A DNA stretch of 64,000 nt from Cereibacter sphaeroides (GTDB taxonomy: Bacteria > Pseudomonadota > Alphaproteobacteria > Rhodobacterales > Rhodobacteraceae), in assembly GCA_003243455.1 (NCBI GenBank), contig QFQS01000001.1, positions 372,001 to 436,000 of the forward strand. Direction: 5' to 3'. The translations under genes were made by a program, and so were the position numbers. A model generated the notes under the pieces. The model saw nothing but the letters and a program-made list of their open reading frames with translations. It searched no databases and had not been told where the DNA came from. Each line of letters begins with the position of its first letter. Positions within the stretch are counted from its first letter, which is position 1. This document shows positions 33,201 through 41,365 of the stretch, in pieces.

Positions 33201-34160
33201 TCAGCCCGCCGCCTTTCTTGCGTGGAAGATGAAGCCGAGCAGGTTCAGCAGAACCTGCGCGGCAAGGATCGCGGTCGATCCGGTCGGGTCATAATCGGGC
33301 GCGACCTCGACCAGGTCGATGCCGACGACTTTATGCGCCTCGGCTGCGGCCTGCAGGATTTCCAGCACCTCGTAGTAAAGGAAACCACCATGGCTGGGCG
33401 TGCCGGTGCCGGGGGCGATCGAGGGGCAGAAGCCGTCGATGTCGATGGTAATGTAAAGCCGTGCGCCTTTGGGGATGCGCGCCAGCACGCCTTCGACCCC
33501 CAGCTTGCGCACCTGCCGCACCGACAGGATGTCGTCGCCCATGGCACGGGCGGCCTCATACCCTTCTTGCGTGGTCGAGGATACGTTGCGAATACCGAGG
33601 GCGGTGATGCCGGTCACATGGTCTTGCTCTGCCGCGCGGCGCATGGGGTTGCCATGGCCGTGGCGGACGCCGTGGCGCACATCGACGAAATCCAGATGCG
33701 CGTCGATCTGCAGGATATGGATCGGTCCGCGCCCTGCAAAGGCGCGAATGCAGGGGATATTGATCGAATGGTCGCCGCCAATGGTGACGGGCAGGGCGCC
33801 CGCATCAAGGATCGCGCGCACGCCGGTTTCGATGTTGGCGTGGCTTTTCTCGGTATCTGTATGGACGATGTCGGCGTCACCGATATCGACGATGGTGACG
33901 TCGGACCCCAGATAGACCGCGTCATCTTCATGGTCATAGGCGCCGGCATGTCCGAAGGAAAACAGCGTCGATGCCTCTCGCACCGCCCTTGGTCCGAAAC
34001 GAGCGCCCGCGCGGAACTGGGTGCCGAAGTCGAAGGGTGCGCCCAGAATAGCGGCATCGGCGCGGATCCCCGACCAATCCTCGACATAAGGGCGCTTGCC
34101 GAAGGTGGCGATGCCGACGAAGGGCAGGTTCAGTCGTCCGGTTTCATAGGCGTGGGCCAT
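33201..34160 (-). CDS. speB: Agmatinase/ureohydrolase-family enzyme
   Basis: This 319-residue Mn-dependent ureohydrolase removes urea from a guanidino substrate. Metal-site motifs are GGDHSINIP, DAHLDFVDVRHG and TIDIDGFCPSIAPGTGTPSHGG. The usual third Asp of DxDxxDP is Cys here (DIDGFCP); the two metal-binding Asp are kept. The GTPSHGGFLYYEVLE region fits SpeB-like enzymes of unclear substrate (agmatine, guanidinobutyrate or others). It lies 25 bp downstream of a LysR gene on the same strand, facing away from a dioxygenase gene. No arginine decarboxylase is nearby. Confidence 0.82.
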   Translation of the reverse strand: MAHAYETGRLNLPFVGIATFGKRPYVEDWSGIRADAAILGAPFDFGTQFRAGARFGPRAVREASTLFSFGHAGAYDHEDDAVYLGSDVTIVDIGDADIVHTDTEKSHANIETGVRAILDAGALPVTIGGDHSINIPCIRAFAGRGPIHILQIDAHLDFVDVRHGVRHGHGNPMRRAAEQDHVTGITALGIRNVSSTTQEGYEAARAMGDDILSVRQVRKLGVEGVLARIPKGARLYITIDIDGFCPSIAPGTGTPSHGGFLYYEVLEILQAAAEAHKVVGIDLVEVAPDYDPTGSTAILAAQVLLNLLGFIFHARKAAG

Positions 34161-34185
34161 GGATATTCCTTAGAAATCTGGTGGT

Positions 34186-35094
34186 CTAACCTTTGCCGTA
34201 GCGCCCCGTCTTGGCAAGTGGTGGCAGGGCGGTCAGCGAAGACGCCAGTCGCCGCGCGGCGGTCGAAAGCGTGTCGCCTGAAGGGTGGGCCAGCACAATC
34301 GGTTCGGTCCCTGCATCGGCGATGGGTCTAGTCACCAGTGGGCGACCATCGCTGCTGACCTCTGGCGCAGGGCGGGTGTAAGACAGACCAAGTCCAAGAC
34401 CGTTGGCGGCGAAGGACCGCATCAGTTCCAAAGTTGCGCTCCGATGCGCGACTTTGGCTGACAGCCCGCGCGCGGTGAAAAGGGCCCGCATATGGTCAAT
34501 GCTCAATCCCTGATCGGTCAGGACCAGCGGCTCGTTTGCTGCCTGCGCAAGCGTAAGCCTGTCATGGGCAGCAAGCGGGTGATGCGGGGCCATCACCGCA
34601 TGCGGGGCGATGCGGGCAAGCACGTTGCGCGGAAGGTCGGGGGGCAGGCCTAAATCCCATGTCAGCGCAAGATCGATTTGCCCTCGGACCATGGCGGTGA
34701 AAAGCGCCTCGAAACCCATGACTTGGGGATCTATTACCACGTCAGGCAGTTCTTTCGCTGCATACGCCATCAAGGGTGCCAGCAGATCGGGGGCCAAATC
34801 CTCAAACACCGCGAGGCGGACCGGGCTGGACGCGCTGTCCTGCCCCTGCATGAGCCGTTCCAACCCTTGCAGTTGACGCGCCGCCTGCTCTAGCCAGGCT
34901 GTCCCGAAGGATGTCGGCACCATTCGTCCGGCACGTCTTAGAAACAGCGGTCTGCCAAGCGCGGCCTCCAGTTGAGCTAAGGCGACCGACAGGGCGGGTT
35001 GGCTGACATTCATCGCCTCTGCCGCAGCGGTGACGCCGCCATGGCTCAGGATGGCGGTCGCATATTCAAGCTGGCGCAGGCTGATTGATAGCAT
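34186..35094 (-). CDS. LysR-family transcriptional regulator
   Basis: This 302-residue LysR regulator has a winged helix at the N-terminus (LRQLEYATAILSHGGVTAAA, then MNVSQPALSVALAQLE). The substrate-binding domain begins about residue 90 (VRLAVFEDLAPDLLAPLM). It is divergent from the dioxygenase gene and directly upstream of the ureohydrolase gene, so both are likely targets. The 83-bp divergent region contains a T-N11-A palindrome and repeated CTAT/ATAG half-sites, as expected for LysR binding. The co-inducer is unknown. Confidence 0.9.
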   Translation of the reverse strand: MLSISLRQLEYATAILSHGGVTAAAEAMNVSQPALSVALAQLEAALGRPLFLRRAGRMVPTSFGTAWLEQAARQLQGLERLMQGQDSASSPVRLAVFEDLAPDLLAPLMAYAAKELPDVVIDPQVMGFEALFTAMVRGQIDLALTWDLGLPPDLPRNVLARIAPHAVMAPHHPLAAHDRLTLAQAANEPLVLTDQGLSIDHMRALFTARGLSAKVAHRSATLELMRSFAANGLGLGLSYTRPAPEVSSDGRPLVTRPIADAGTEPIVLAHPSGDTLSTAARRLASSLTALPPLAKTGRYGKG

Positions 35095-35134
35095 GAGGCT
35101 ATGGATGGCATAGAAAGCTATTATTGGAAACTAT
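35088..35134. promoter_or_regulatory. LysR box and CTAT/ATAG repeat array
   Basis: CTATGGATGGCATAG at 35099-35113 is an inverted repeat with T-N11-A spacing, the LysR box form. Half-sites ATAG 35088-35091, CTAT 35099-35102, ATAG 35110-35113, CTAT 35118-35121 and CTAT 35131-35134 recur about every 8-13 bp. It covers the start of the lysR gene and the divergent promoter area. Confidence 0.5.
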
Positions 35135-35177
35135 GATCAGCCCGTGCGACCTTTCATCCAGCAGGAAAGGAACGGTC

Positions 35178-35963
35178 ATGGTTCAGGTAACGGATGAAAT
35201 GGTGGCGGATTATCAGCGCGACGGCGTCGTGCTGATAAAAGGTCTGTGGGCTGATTGGGTGGATGTGATCCGCGACGGTATCGCGCGCAACATGAGCGAA
35301 CCGGGTCCTTATGCCGCCGAGAACCTGAAGCCCGGCGAGGCCGGTCGGTTCTTTGACGACTACTGTAACTGGGAACGCATCCCCGAGTTTGCCCGTGTCG
35401 TTCGCGAAAGCGAGGCTGCAGCGGTCGCGGCAAGGCTGATGGGTTCGGACCGCGTGCAGATGTTCCATGACCATGTGCTGGTGAAAGAGCCCGGCACCGC
35501 CAAACCGACGCCCTGGCATCAGGATGGGCCTTACTACTTCGTGGATGGGCTTCAGACCGTCAGCTTTTGGTCGCCGGTCGATCCGGTGAAAGAAGCGTCT
35601 TTGCGCTGCGTCGCGGGATCACATCGGTGGGAAAAAGAAGTGCTTCCTAAACGCTGGCTGTCGGATACCTCATTCTACCCCGACCCGGACAAATACATGC
35701 CCGTGCCTGACCCCGACGCCGAAGGAATGCGGGTGATGGAATGGGAGATGGAACCGGGCGACGCGGTGGCCTTCCATTACCGCACGCTGCATGGTGCCCG
35801 CGGGAACGAGGCGGGAACGCGGCGGCGCGCCTTTTCGCTGCGGCTTGTGGGCGATGATGCGCGCTATGTCGAACGGCCTGGCCGCACCTCTCCGCCCTAT
35901 CCGGGGCACGATATGGTCGCGGGCCAGCGGCTTCGCGAAGACTGGTTCCCGATTCTGCGGTAG
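35178..35963 (+). CDS. Phytanoyl-CoA dioxygenase-family Fe(II)/2-oxoglutarate enzyme
   Basis: This 261-residue PhyH-family oxygenase has the iron-binding HxD in PTPWHQDGPYYF. The distal His is in FHYRTLHGARGN and a 2-oxoglutarate Arg in RRRAFSLRL. The family hydroxylates diverse small molecules, so the substrate cannot be assigned. The ATG at 35178 follows AAAGGAAC; the frame begins 18 codons earlier with no homology. It is divergent from the LysR and ureohydrolase genes and convergent with a glutamine amidotransferase gene. The grouping hints at a guanidino or amine catabolic step. Confidence 0.85.
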   Translation: MVQVTDEMVADYQRDGVVLIKGLWADWVDVIRDGIARNMSEPGPYAAENLKPGEAGRFFDDYCNWERIPEFARVVRESEAAAVAARLMGSDRVQMFHDHVLVKEPGTAKPTPWHQDGPYYFVDGLQTVSFWSPVDPVKEASLRCVAGSHRWEKEVLPKRWLSDTSFYPDPDKYMPVPDPDAEGMRVMEWEMEPGDAVAFHYRTLHGARGNEAGTRRRAFSLRLVGDDARYVERPGRTSPPYPGHDMVAGQRLREDWFPILR

Positions 35964-35973
35964 CCTATCTGGT

Positions 35974-36669
35974 CTAGACCCGCGCCACCCAGGCGCGGGC
36001 GATGGCCAGGCCCGTCTCATCCGCCTGTTCCCCCAGGCTCTGTGCCAGATCGAGGTATTCGGACACCCAGCCGGGCGACATCCGTTCGGTCAGATCGGGG
36101 AATGTGCGGGTCCAGTCGGCCACCACGGCGCGGTTCGCCTCGAAATGGAACTGGGTGCCGTAGGTGGCGCGACCGATGCGAAACGCCTGTTGCGCGACGG
36201 CGCCCGTGGCCAGCTGCACGGCAGCGGGAGGCAGGGTGAAGGTATCGCCATGCCATTGGAAGATCGGAAAGTGCTGGGGGATCGCCGCGAAAACCGGATC
36301 GTCCGCAGCAGCGGGCAACAGGCTGACCTCTTGCCAGCCGAACTCGCGCGCGCCGCCCAACTGGTTCGCCGCGCCAAAGCCCCGAGCGAGCAGTTGCGCG
36401 CCAAGGCAGATACCCAGAACAGCGCGATCCGCCGCAGCAAAGCTGTGCATCAGCCGGGCAAGCGCGGGCAGGTAGGGGTGGGTTTCATCGTCCCGCGCCG
36501 ATTGCTCGCCTCCGAAAACCACCAGCGCATCATGCTCGCCCGCCCCGTCCGGCAGCCGCCCGTCGGCCCAGGGCCGAAAGACCTCGATCCGCGCACCAGC
36601 CTCGTGCAGCGCCACGCCGACCTGTCCGTGATGAGTGACGCGGGTATTCTCGACGACGGCGACGTACAT
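35974..36669 (-). CDS. Class I glutamine amidotransferase-like protein
   Basis: This 231-residue GATase1 domain protein resembles the amidotransferase half of GMP synthase (the GuaA-like single-domain group). The nucleophile is Cys88 in LGICLGAQLLA and the His/Glu pair is in TQFHFEANR. No synthetase domain is fused, so its acceptor is unknown. Related stand-alone proteins include gamma-glutamyl hydrolases of amine catabolism. It lies 10 bp from the convergent dioxygenase gene end and is divergent from guaB. A true role in GMP synthesis is possible but GuaA itself is larger. Confidence 0.85.
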   Translation of the reverse strand: MYVAVVENTRVTHHGQVGVALHEAGARIEVFRPWADGRLPDGAGEHDALVVFGGEQSARDDETHPYLPALARLMHSFAAADRAVLGICLGAQLLARGFGAANQLGGAREFGWQEVSLLPAAADDPVFAAIPQHFPIFQWHGDTFTLPPAAVQLATGAVAQQAFRIGRATYGTQFHFEANRAVVADWTRTFPDLTERMSPGWVSEYLDLAQSLGEQADETGLAIARAWVARV

Positions 36670-36794
36670 GCTTGATCCCTTGCTGACCCCGCATCCTCAT
36701 CACGCCAAGGCGAGGGCTGCAAGAGGGGGGCTTGCCTTCGCCGCGCCCCCGTGAAACAGGGAACCGCCAAACGAACATACTCCCGGAGTTGACC

Positions 36795-38243
36795 ATGGAG
36801 ATTCGCGAGGCCCTTACCTTTGACGATGTGCTTCTGGTGCCGGCGGCGTCGAGCGTGCTGCCCTCCGAAGCGGACACGTCGACCTTCGTCACGAAGTCCA
36901 TCCGCATGAACATCCCGCTCTTGTCCTCTGCTATGGACACGGTGACTGAAGGACGGATGGCGATCGCCATGGCGCAGGCGGGCGGGATCGGCGTGATCCA
37001 CCGCAACCTGGACATCGAGGCGCAGGCCAACGAGGTGCGCCGGGTCAAGCGTTTCGAAAGCGGGATCGTCTATGCGCCGATCACGCTGACACCAGACCAG
37101 ACGTTGGCCGACGCGAAGATCCTGCAGGACCGTTACAACGTGACCGGCTTTCCGGTCGTGGACGAGTTGGGCCGCGTGCTGGGCATCGTCACCAACCGTG
37201 ACATGCGGTTTGCAAGCGACGACCGCACGCCTGTGCGCGTGATGATGACCTCCGAGAAGCTGGCCCTGCTGCGTGAGCCGGTGGATCGGGATGAGGCGAT
37301 CAACCTGATGAAGGCGCGCCGGATCGAAAAGCTGCTGGTAACGGACGGGCAGGGCAAGCTGACTGGCCTCCTAACGCTGAAGGACACCGAGAAGGCCGTG
37401 CTGAACCCACAGGCCTGCAAGGATGAGCTGGGTCGGCTTCGCGTCGCAGCGGCCTCGACCGTTGGCGATGCGGGATTTGAGCGGTCGAAAGCGCTGATCG
37501 ACGCGGGCGTCGACATGGTGGTGATCGACACCGCCCATGGTCACTCCGAAGGCGTGGCAAAGGCGGTCGAACGGATCAAGGCTCTGTCAAACGCTGTTCA
37601 GGTTGTGGCCGGAAACGTCGCGACGGCCGAGGCAACGCGTGCGTTGATCGCGGCAGGCGCGGATGCGGTGAAGGTCGGAATCGGGCCGGGGTCGATCTGC
37701 ACGACGCGGATCGTGGCGGGCGTGGGTGTGCCGCAACTGACGGCGATCATGGATGCGGCTGGCGAGGCTGGAGACATTCCGGTGATCGCCGACGGCGGCA
37801 TCAAGTATTCCGGCGATTTCGCGAAAGCAATCGCAGCGGGTGCTTCCTGCGCCATGGTGGGATCGGCCATCGCAGGCACGGACGAAAGCCCCGGAGAAGT
37901 CATTCTTTACCAAGGGCGTAGCTTTAAATCCTATCGTGGTATGGGAAGTCTTGGGGCAATGGCGCGCGGCTCGGCCGACCGCTATTTCCAGAAGGATGCC
38001 GCCAGTGACAAGCTGGTGCCCGAAGGGATCGAGGGCCAGGTGCCTTATAAGGGCGCTGCCGCTGCCGTCATCCACCAGCTGGTCGGCGGTCTTCGCGCCG
38101 CCATGGGCTATACCGGCAATGGCACGGTCGCCGCGATGCGGTCCAGCTGCCGTTTCGTGCGCATCACCGGCGCGGGCCTGAAGGAAAGCCATGTGCACGA
38201 TGTGCAGATCACACGGGAAAGTCCGAATTACCGCGTCGGCTAA
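36795..38243 (+). CDS. guaB: Inosine-5'-monophosphate dehydrogenase
   Basis: This enzyme oxidises IMP to XMP with NAD+, the committed step of guanine nucleotide synthesis. The 482-residue protein begins REALTFDDVLLVPAASSVLP. It has a CBS-domain pair (about residues 90-205), the catalytic loop GPGSICTTRIVAGVG with Cys302, and the flap around GMGSLGAM. The start at 36795 follows GGAG; the 21-codon upstream extension has no homology. It is convergent with a metallophosphoesterase gene, with only two bases between. Confidence 0.97.
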   Translation: MEIREALTFDDVLLVPAASSVLPSEADTSTFVTKSIRMNIPLLSSAMDTVTEGRMAIAMAQAGGIGVIHRNLDIEAQANEVRRVKRFESGIVYAPITLTPDQTLADAKILQDRYNVTGFPVVDELGRVLGIVTNRDMRFASDDRTPVRVMMTSEKLALLREPVDRDEAINLMKARRIEKLLVTDGQGKLTGLLTLKDTEKAVLNPQACKDELGRLRVAAASTVGDAGFERSKALIDAGVDMVVIDTAHGHSEGVAKAVERIKALSNAVQVVAGNVATAEATRALIAAGADAVKVGIGPGSICTTRIVAGVGVPQLTAIMDAAGEAGDIPVIADGGIKYSGDFAKAIAAGASCAMVGSAIAGTDESPGEVILYQGRSFKSYRGMGSLGAMARGSADRYFQKDAASDKLVPEGIEGQVPYKGAAAAVIHQLVGGLRAAMGYTGNGTVAAMRSSCRFVRITGAGLKESHVHDVQITRESPNYRVG

Positions 38244-38245
38244 AG

Positions 38246-39049
38246 CTAGCCCGCCGGTTGCCACAGGCCTTCGCGTCGGGTGAATTTCGCAGGCGGTCGC
38301 TCGGTGAAAAGCAGCGTGGTTTCGTCAACGATGAATGGCGTAATCGTCATAAGATCGCCGTCGAAGTCCATGACGGCAAAGCCATGGTTGGTTTCACCAT
38401 GACGCCCACAAAGCGCTGTGCCCGTCTGCATCTGGAATAGCGCACGCGGCGTTCCGGGTGTAATACCCAACCCTACGCTCCAGTTGTGCAGATGGCCGGA
38501 CAGTGCAAGGGTGATGCCGGATTCTATCATCTTTTCCATAAGTTCTCGCGCGTTCCTGGTCTCGCCACGTTCGAACCCCGGCGGCTCTTCCAACGGGTGG
38601 TGGTGGACGAGGATGTTGACGACGTCCTCGGGGCTTGTGCGCGCCTCGGCGCAGATGCGGTCGATCTCATGGCGCCGCAGTATGCCCCGCCGCCAGCGCC
38701 AGGGCGCGGCGGTGTTGGTGCCGAACAGCCGCAGATTGCCAACCTCGATAATCGGGGCAACGCCCTGCGAAACCGCCCGCCGATAGGCGCCAAAAGGATT
38801 CAGCGCGCGGGCTACGAAGTTGTGGAGCGGCACGTCGTGATTGCCGGGAATTGGCAGGAAGGGCAGGTTCAGCCTATGCAGAAACGCCATGGCCTGGCGG
38901 AACTGTTTTCGTCTTGCCCGATGCGTCAGATCGCCCGAGACGACGACCAGATCCGGTCGGCATTTGACGACCGCATGGTGCAGGGGTTCGACCAGTTCAG
39001 GCCGCTCAATTCCGAAATGCAGATCGGTCAGGTGAACAAGTCTGGTCAT
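38246..39049 (-). CDS. Calcineurin-like metallophosphoesterase
   Basis: This 267-residue cytosolic phosphoesterase has all five family motifs in order: LTDLHFG, VSGDLTHRA, PGNHD, LVHHHPL and SGHLHNW. They bind two metals, probably Mn/Fe. It resembles the 3',5'-cyclic-nucleotide phosphodiesterase/CpdA-like group, but substrate assignment is not safe. Its start overlaps the stop of the upstream lipid kinase gene by four bases, so the two are co-translated. A link to lipid phosphate turnover is inference. Confidence 0.85.
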   Translation of the reverse strand: MTRLVHLTDLHFGIERPELVEPLHHAVVKCRPDLVVVSGDLTHRARRKQFRQAMAFLHRLNLPFLPIPGNHDVPLHNFVARALNPFGAYRRAVSQGVAPIIEVGNLRLFGTNTAAPWRWRRGILRRHEIDRICAEARTSPEDVVNILVHHHPLEEPPGFERGETRNARELMEKMIESGITLALSGHLHNWSVGLGITPGTPRALFQMQTGTALCGRHGETNHGFAVMDFDGDLMTITPFIVDETTLLFTERPPAKFTRREGLWQPAG

Positions 39050-39996
39050 GCGGCTTTGCCAGATACCGCCCAGGATTTCGACTTTGGCAAGATGATCGAC
39101 AGCGCGCCCGGTCGCATCCGCAGATGGAATGGCCCTGTCAGACGCGCCTTTTCGCCGTCAAAAGCCACCAGCCGTGTCGGGTGGCTGGTTTCGATCAGCA
39201 AGTCGTCCGAGATCACCAGGTCGAAATCCTGCCCCCGGGCCGTCCGCCCCATGGCCAGCCGGAAGGCAGCCGACATCAGGCCGCCCGGGCTTTTGCCTTT
39301 GGCCAGGAACAGCGCGAAGTGCCCCGCGCGCACCGCATCGGCTCCATCGAGGCCCAGCCCCTCCAACTGGTACGGGCTGCGAGCGGCGAAGGCGAGTGGG
39401 GTATAGAAATGCCTCGTCGCGCCGTTGACTGTCAGTGCCAGATGCATCGGGTCGCGCAGGTCAAGCAGCGACAGCAGGACCGACCAGTAGGCGGCCGCCC
39501 GGCTGCGACCATATCTGTCATAGATCGCCTCGCGCCGCTCCAGGATTTCAGGATAGATGCCGAAGCTGGCGTTGTTAAGGAATATCCGCCCGTTGACCTC
39601 GCCAATATCGACCGTGCCGATCTGGCCGTTTAGTATGGTCTCCAGAGCCGCGTCGAGCGTGTCGCCTACACCCAGTCCGCGTGCGAAATAATTGAAGGTG
39701 CCACCCGGCAGCACGGCCATCACACGGTCGCTGCCAGCCAATACACCCGCTACCGCAGATTGCGTACCATCACCGCCAAGCGCGATCACGACATCCGCTC
39801 CGTCCTTCACGGCTTGTTGTGCGGCTCTCACGATCGCACTGCCTTTGCGCGCTGGGTAGACAAGGAACTCTCGCACTACCGGCGAAAGCTTGTCGCGAAT
39901 CTTGCGCCCGGTCGTAAGGGCATCCTTCTTGCCGGAGGCGGCATTCAGCACCAACGCCAGCTTGGCTGAGGAAAGGTCAAAGGGACGTGGCTGCAT
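39046..39996 (-). CDS. Diacylglycerol kinase-family lipid kinase (YegS/BmrU-like)
   Basis: This 316-residue protein has a DAGK catalytic domain: N-terminal LALVLNAASGKKD, nucleotide loop ALGGDGTQSAVAGVL and PGGTFNYFARGLG. A C-terminal beta-sandwich follows. The family phosphorylates diacylglycerol, phosphatidylglycerol or sphingoid bases; the actual lipid is unknown. It is first of a two-gene unit with the metallophosphoesterase and divergent from rsmB. Confidence 0.88.
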   Translation of the reverse strand: MQPRPFDLSSAKLALVLNAASGKKDALTTGRKIRDKLSPVVREFLVYPARKGSAIVRAAQQAVKDGADVVIALGGDGTQSAVAGVLAGSDRVMAVLPGGTFNYFARGLGVGDTLDAALETILNGQIGTVDIGEVNGRIFLNNASFGIYPEILERREAIYDRYGRSRAAAYWSVLLSLLDLRDPMHLALTVNGATRHFYTPLAFAARSPYQLEGLGLDGADAVRAGHFALFLAKGKSPGGLMSAAFRLAMGRTARGQDFDLVISDDLLIETSHPTRLVAFDGEKARLTGPFHLRMRPGALSIILPKSKSWAVSGKAA

Positions 39997-40102
39997 CTGA
40001 ACTCCGGGGCCGTGACTTCTGCCAACTTAGGCTGCGCGACGCAGGCTGCAACTGCCACCAGTGCAGATGGACAAACGCGCCGAGCCAAGGCTAAACGGTT
40101 GC

Positions 40103-41266
40103 ATGACTCCACCTGCCCGCCTTTCCGCAGCCATCGAGGTGCTCGACCGCATTCTGGCAGGCGCGCCTGCCGAGCAGGCGCTGACCAACTGGGGGCGGGG
40201 TAGCCGCTATGCCGGCTCCGGAGATCGGGCTGCGGTCCGCGATCTGGTGTTCGACGCGCTGCGATGCCACCGATCCTTTGCAGCATTGGGCGGCAGCGAG
40301 ACGGGCAGGGGGCTGATCCTTGGCAGGTTGCGCGCAGGGGGTTTGCCGGTCGAGGCATTGTTCACTGGCATTGGGCACGCCCCGGCCCCTCTGCGCCCTG
40401 ATGATGCCATGACGGCAGGTGATCTGCCCGAATTGGTGGCGCTGGACTGCCCGGATTGGCTGGCACCTGCGTTGCGGGACAGTCTGGGGGATGACTTTGG
40501 GCCAGTCATGGATCTGCTTCGTCATCGCGCGCCCGTGTTCCTGCGCGTCAATCTTGGCCGAATTGACCGCGATACCGCGCAAAAGGCGCTGGCGGCCGAA
40601 GGGATCGAGACCCGACCGCATCCGCTTGCCACATCGGCGCTGGAGGTCACGGGAAATGCCCGCCGTATCAACGCTTCGAAAACCTATGCGGATGGCGCTG
40701 TGGAGTTGCAGGACGCAGCCTCACAAGCAGTCGTGGAGGCGTTGCCGCTGGCGCAGGGCATGCGTGTGCTGGACTATTGTGCGGGTGGCGGCGGGAAAAC
40801 ACTGGCAATGGCTGCGCGTGGCGCTGATCGGCTTTATGCCCATGACGCCGAACCGCGCCGCATGCGCGATCTGCCGTCACGCGCGGGCCGTGCCGGAGCC
40901 TCTGTGCAGTTGTTGGACGGGGGCGCGGTCGACAAGGCAGGCCCGTTCGATCTGGTCCTCGCCGATGTTCCCTGTTCCGGATCAGGCAGTTGGCGACGCT
41001 CTCCCGAAGGCAAATGGGCGCTTGGGCCGGACCGGCTGGAAGAGCTTTTGCGGGTCCAGTCGGCAATTCTTGACCGTGTCGCATCATTGGTAGCAAAGGG
41101 TGGCAGCCTCGCCTACGCCACATGTTCACTGCTGGATGCGGAAAACTCTCGTCAAATAGAGTGTTTCCTAGACAGAACAGAGGGTTGGGAGCCCATTTTG
41201 ACGCGTCGCTTCACACCTCTGGACGGTGGTGACGGCTTTTTCCTTGCAGTTCTTGGCCGGATTTGA
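40103..41266 (+). CDS. rsmB: 16S rRNA (cytosine-5) methyltransferase, RsmB/NOL1 family
   Basis: This 387-residue RNA m5C methyltransferase has an N-terminal NusB-like segment (TNWGRGSRYAGSGDRAAVRD) and an S-adenosylmethionine site (VLDYCAGGGGKTLAMAA). The two catalytic Cys are in DVPCSGSGSWRRSPE and YATCSLLDAEN. RsmB methylates C967 of 16S rRNA in Escherichia coli; this alphaproteobacterial protein is somewhat shorter and may have a different target base. The start used is the Met before TPPARLSAAIEVLDRIL; an ATG at 40067 gives 12 extra residues. It is followed, after a CtrA site, by cckA. Confidence 0.88.
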   Translation: MTPPARLSAAIEVLDRILAGAPAEQALTNWGRGSRYAGSGDRAAVRDLVFDALRCHRSFAALGGSETGRGLILGRLRAGGLPVEALFTGIGHAPAPLRPDDAMTAGDLPELVALDCPDWLAPALRDSLGDDFGPVMDLLRHRAPVFLRVNLGRIDRDTAQKALAAEGIETRPHPLATSALEVTGNARRINASKTYADGAVELQDAASQAVVEALPLAQGMRVLDYCAGGGGKTLAMAARGADRLYAHDAEPRRMRDLPSRAGRAGASVQLLDGGAVDKAGPFDLVLADVPCSGSGSWRRSPEGKWALGPDRLEELLRVQSAILDRVASLVAKGGSLAYATCSLLDAENSRQIECFLDRTEGWEPILTRRFTPLDGGDGFFLAVLGRI

Positions 41267-41301
41267 AGGTTATACTCGCGCCGTGGTTGTGGGGGAGATG
41301 A

Positions 41302-41317
41302 TTAAACATGGTTTAAC
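41302..41317. promoter_or_regulatory. CtrA-binding site upstream of cckA
   Basis: TTAAACATGGTTTAAC contains a perfect TTAA-N7-TTAA, the alphaproteobacterial CtrA box, including the frequent trailing C. It lies 49 bp before the cckA start. CckA is the kinase at the head of the CckA-ChpT-CtrA phosphorelay, so feedback is implied. Confidence 0.7.
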
Positions 41318-41365
41318 TCTTTTCCCCGCCAATGGTCGGTATCGAATCTTGCCGGAGGGGGCGCC

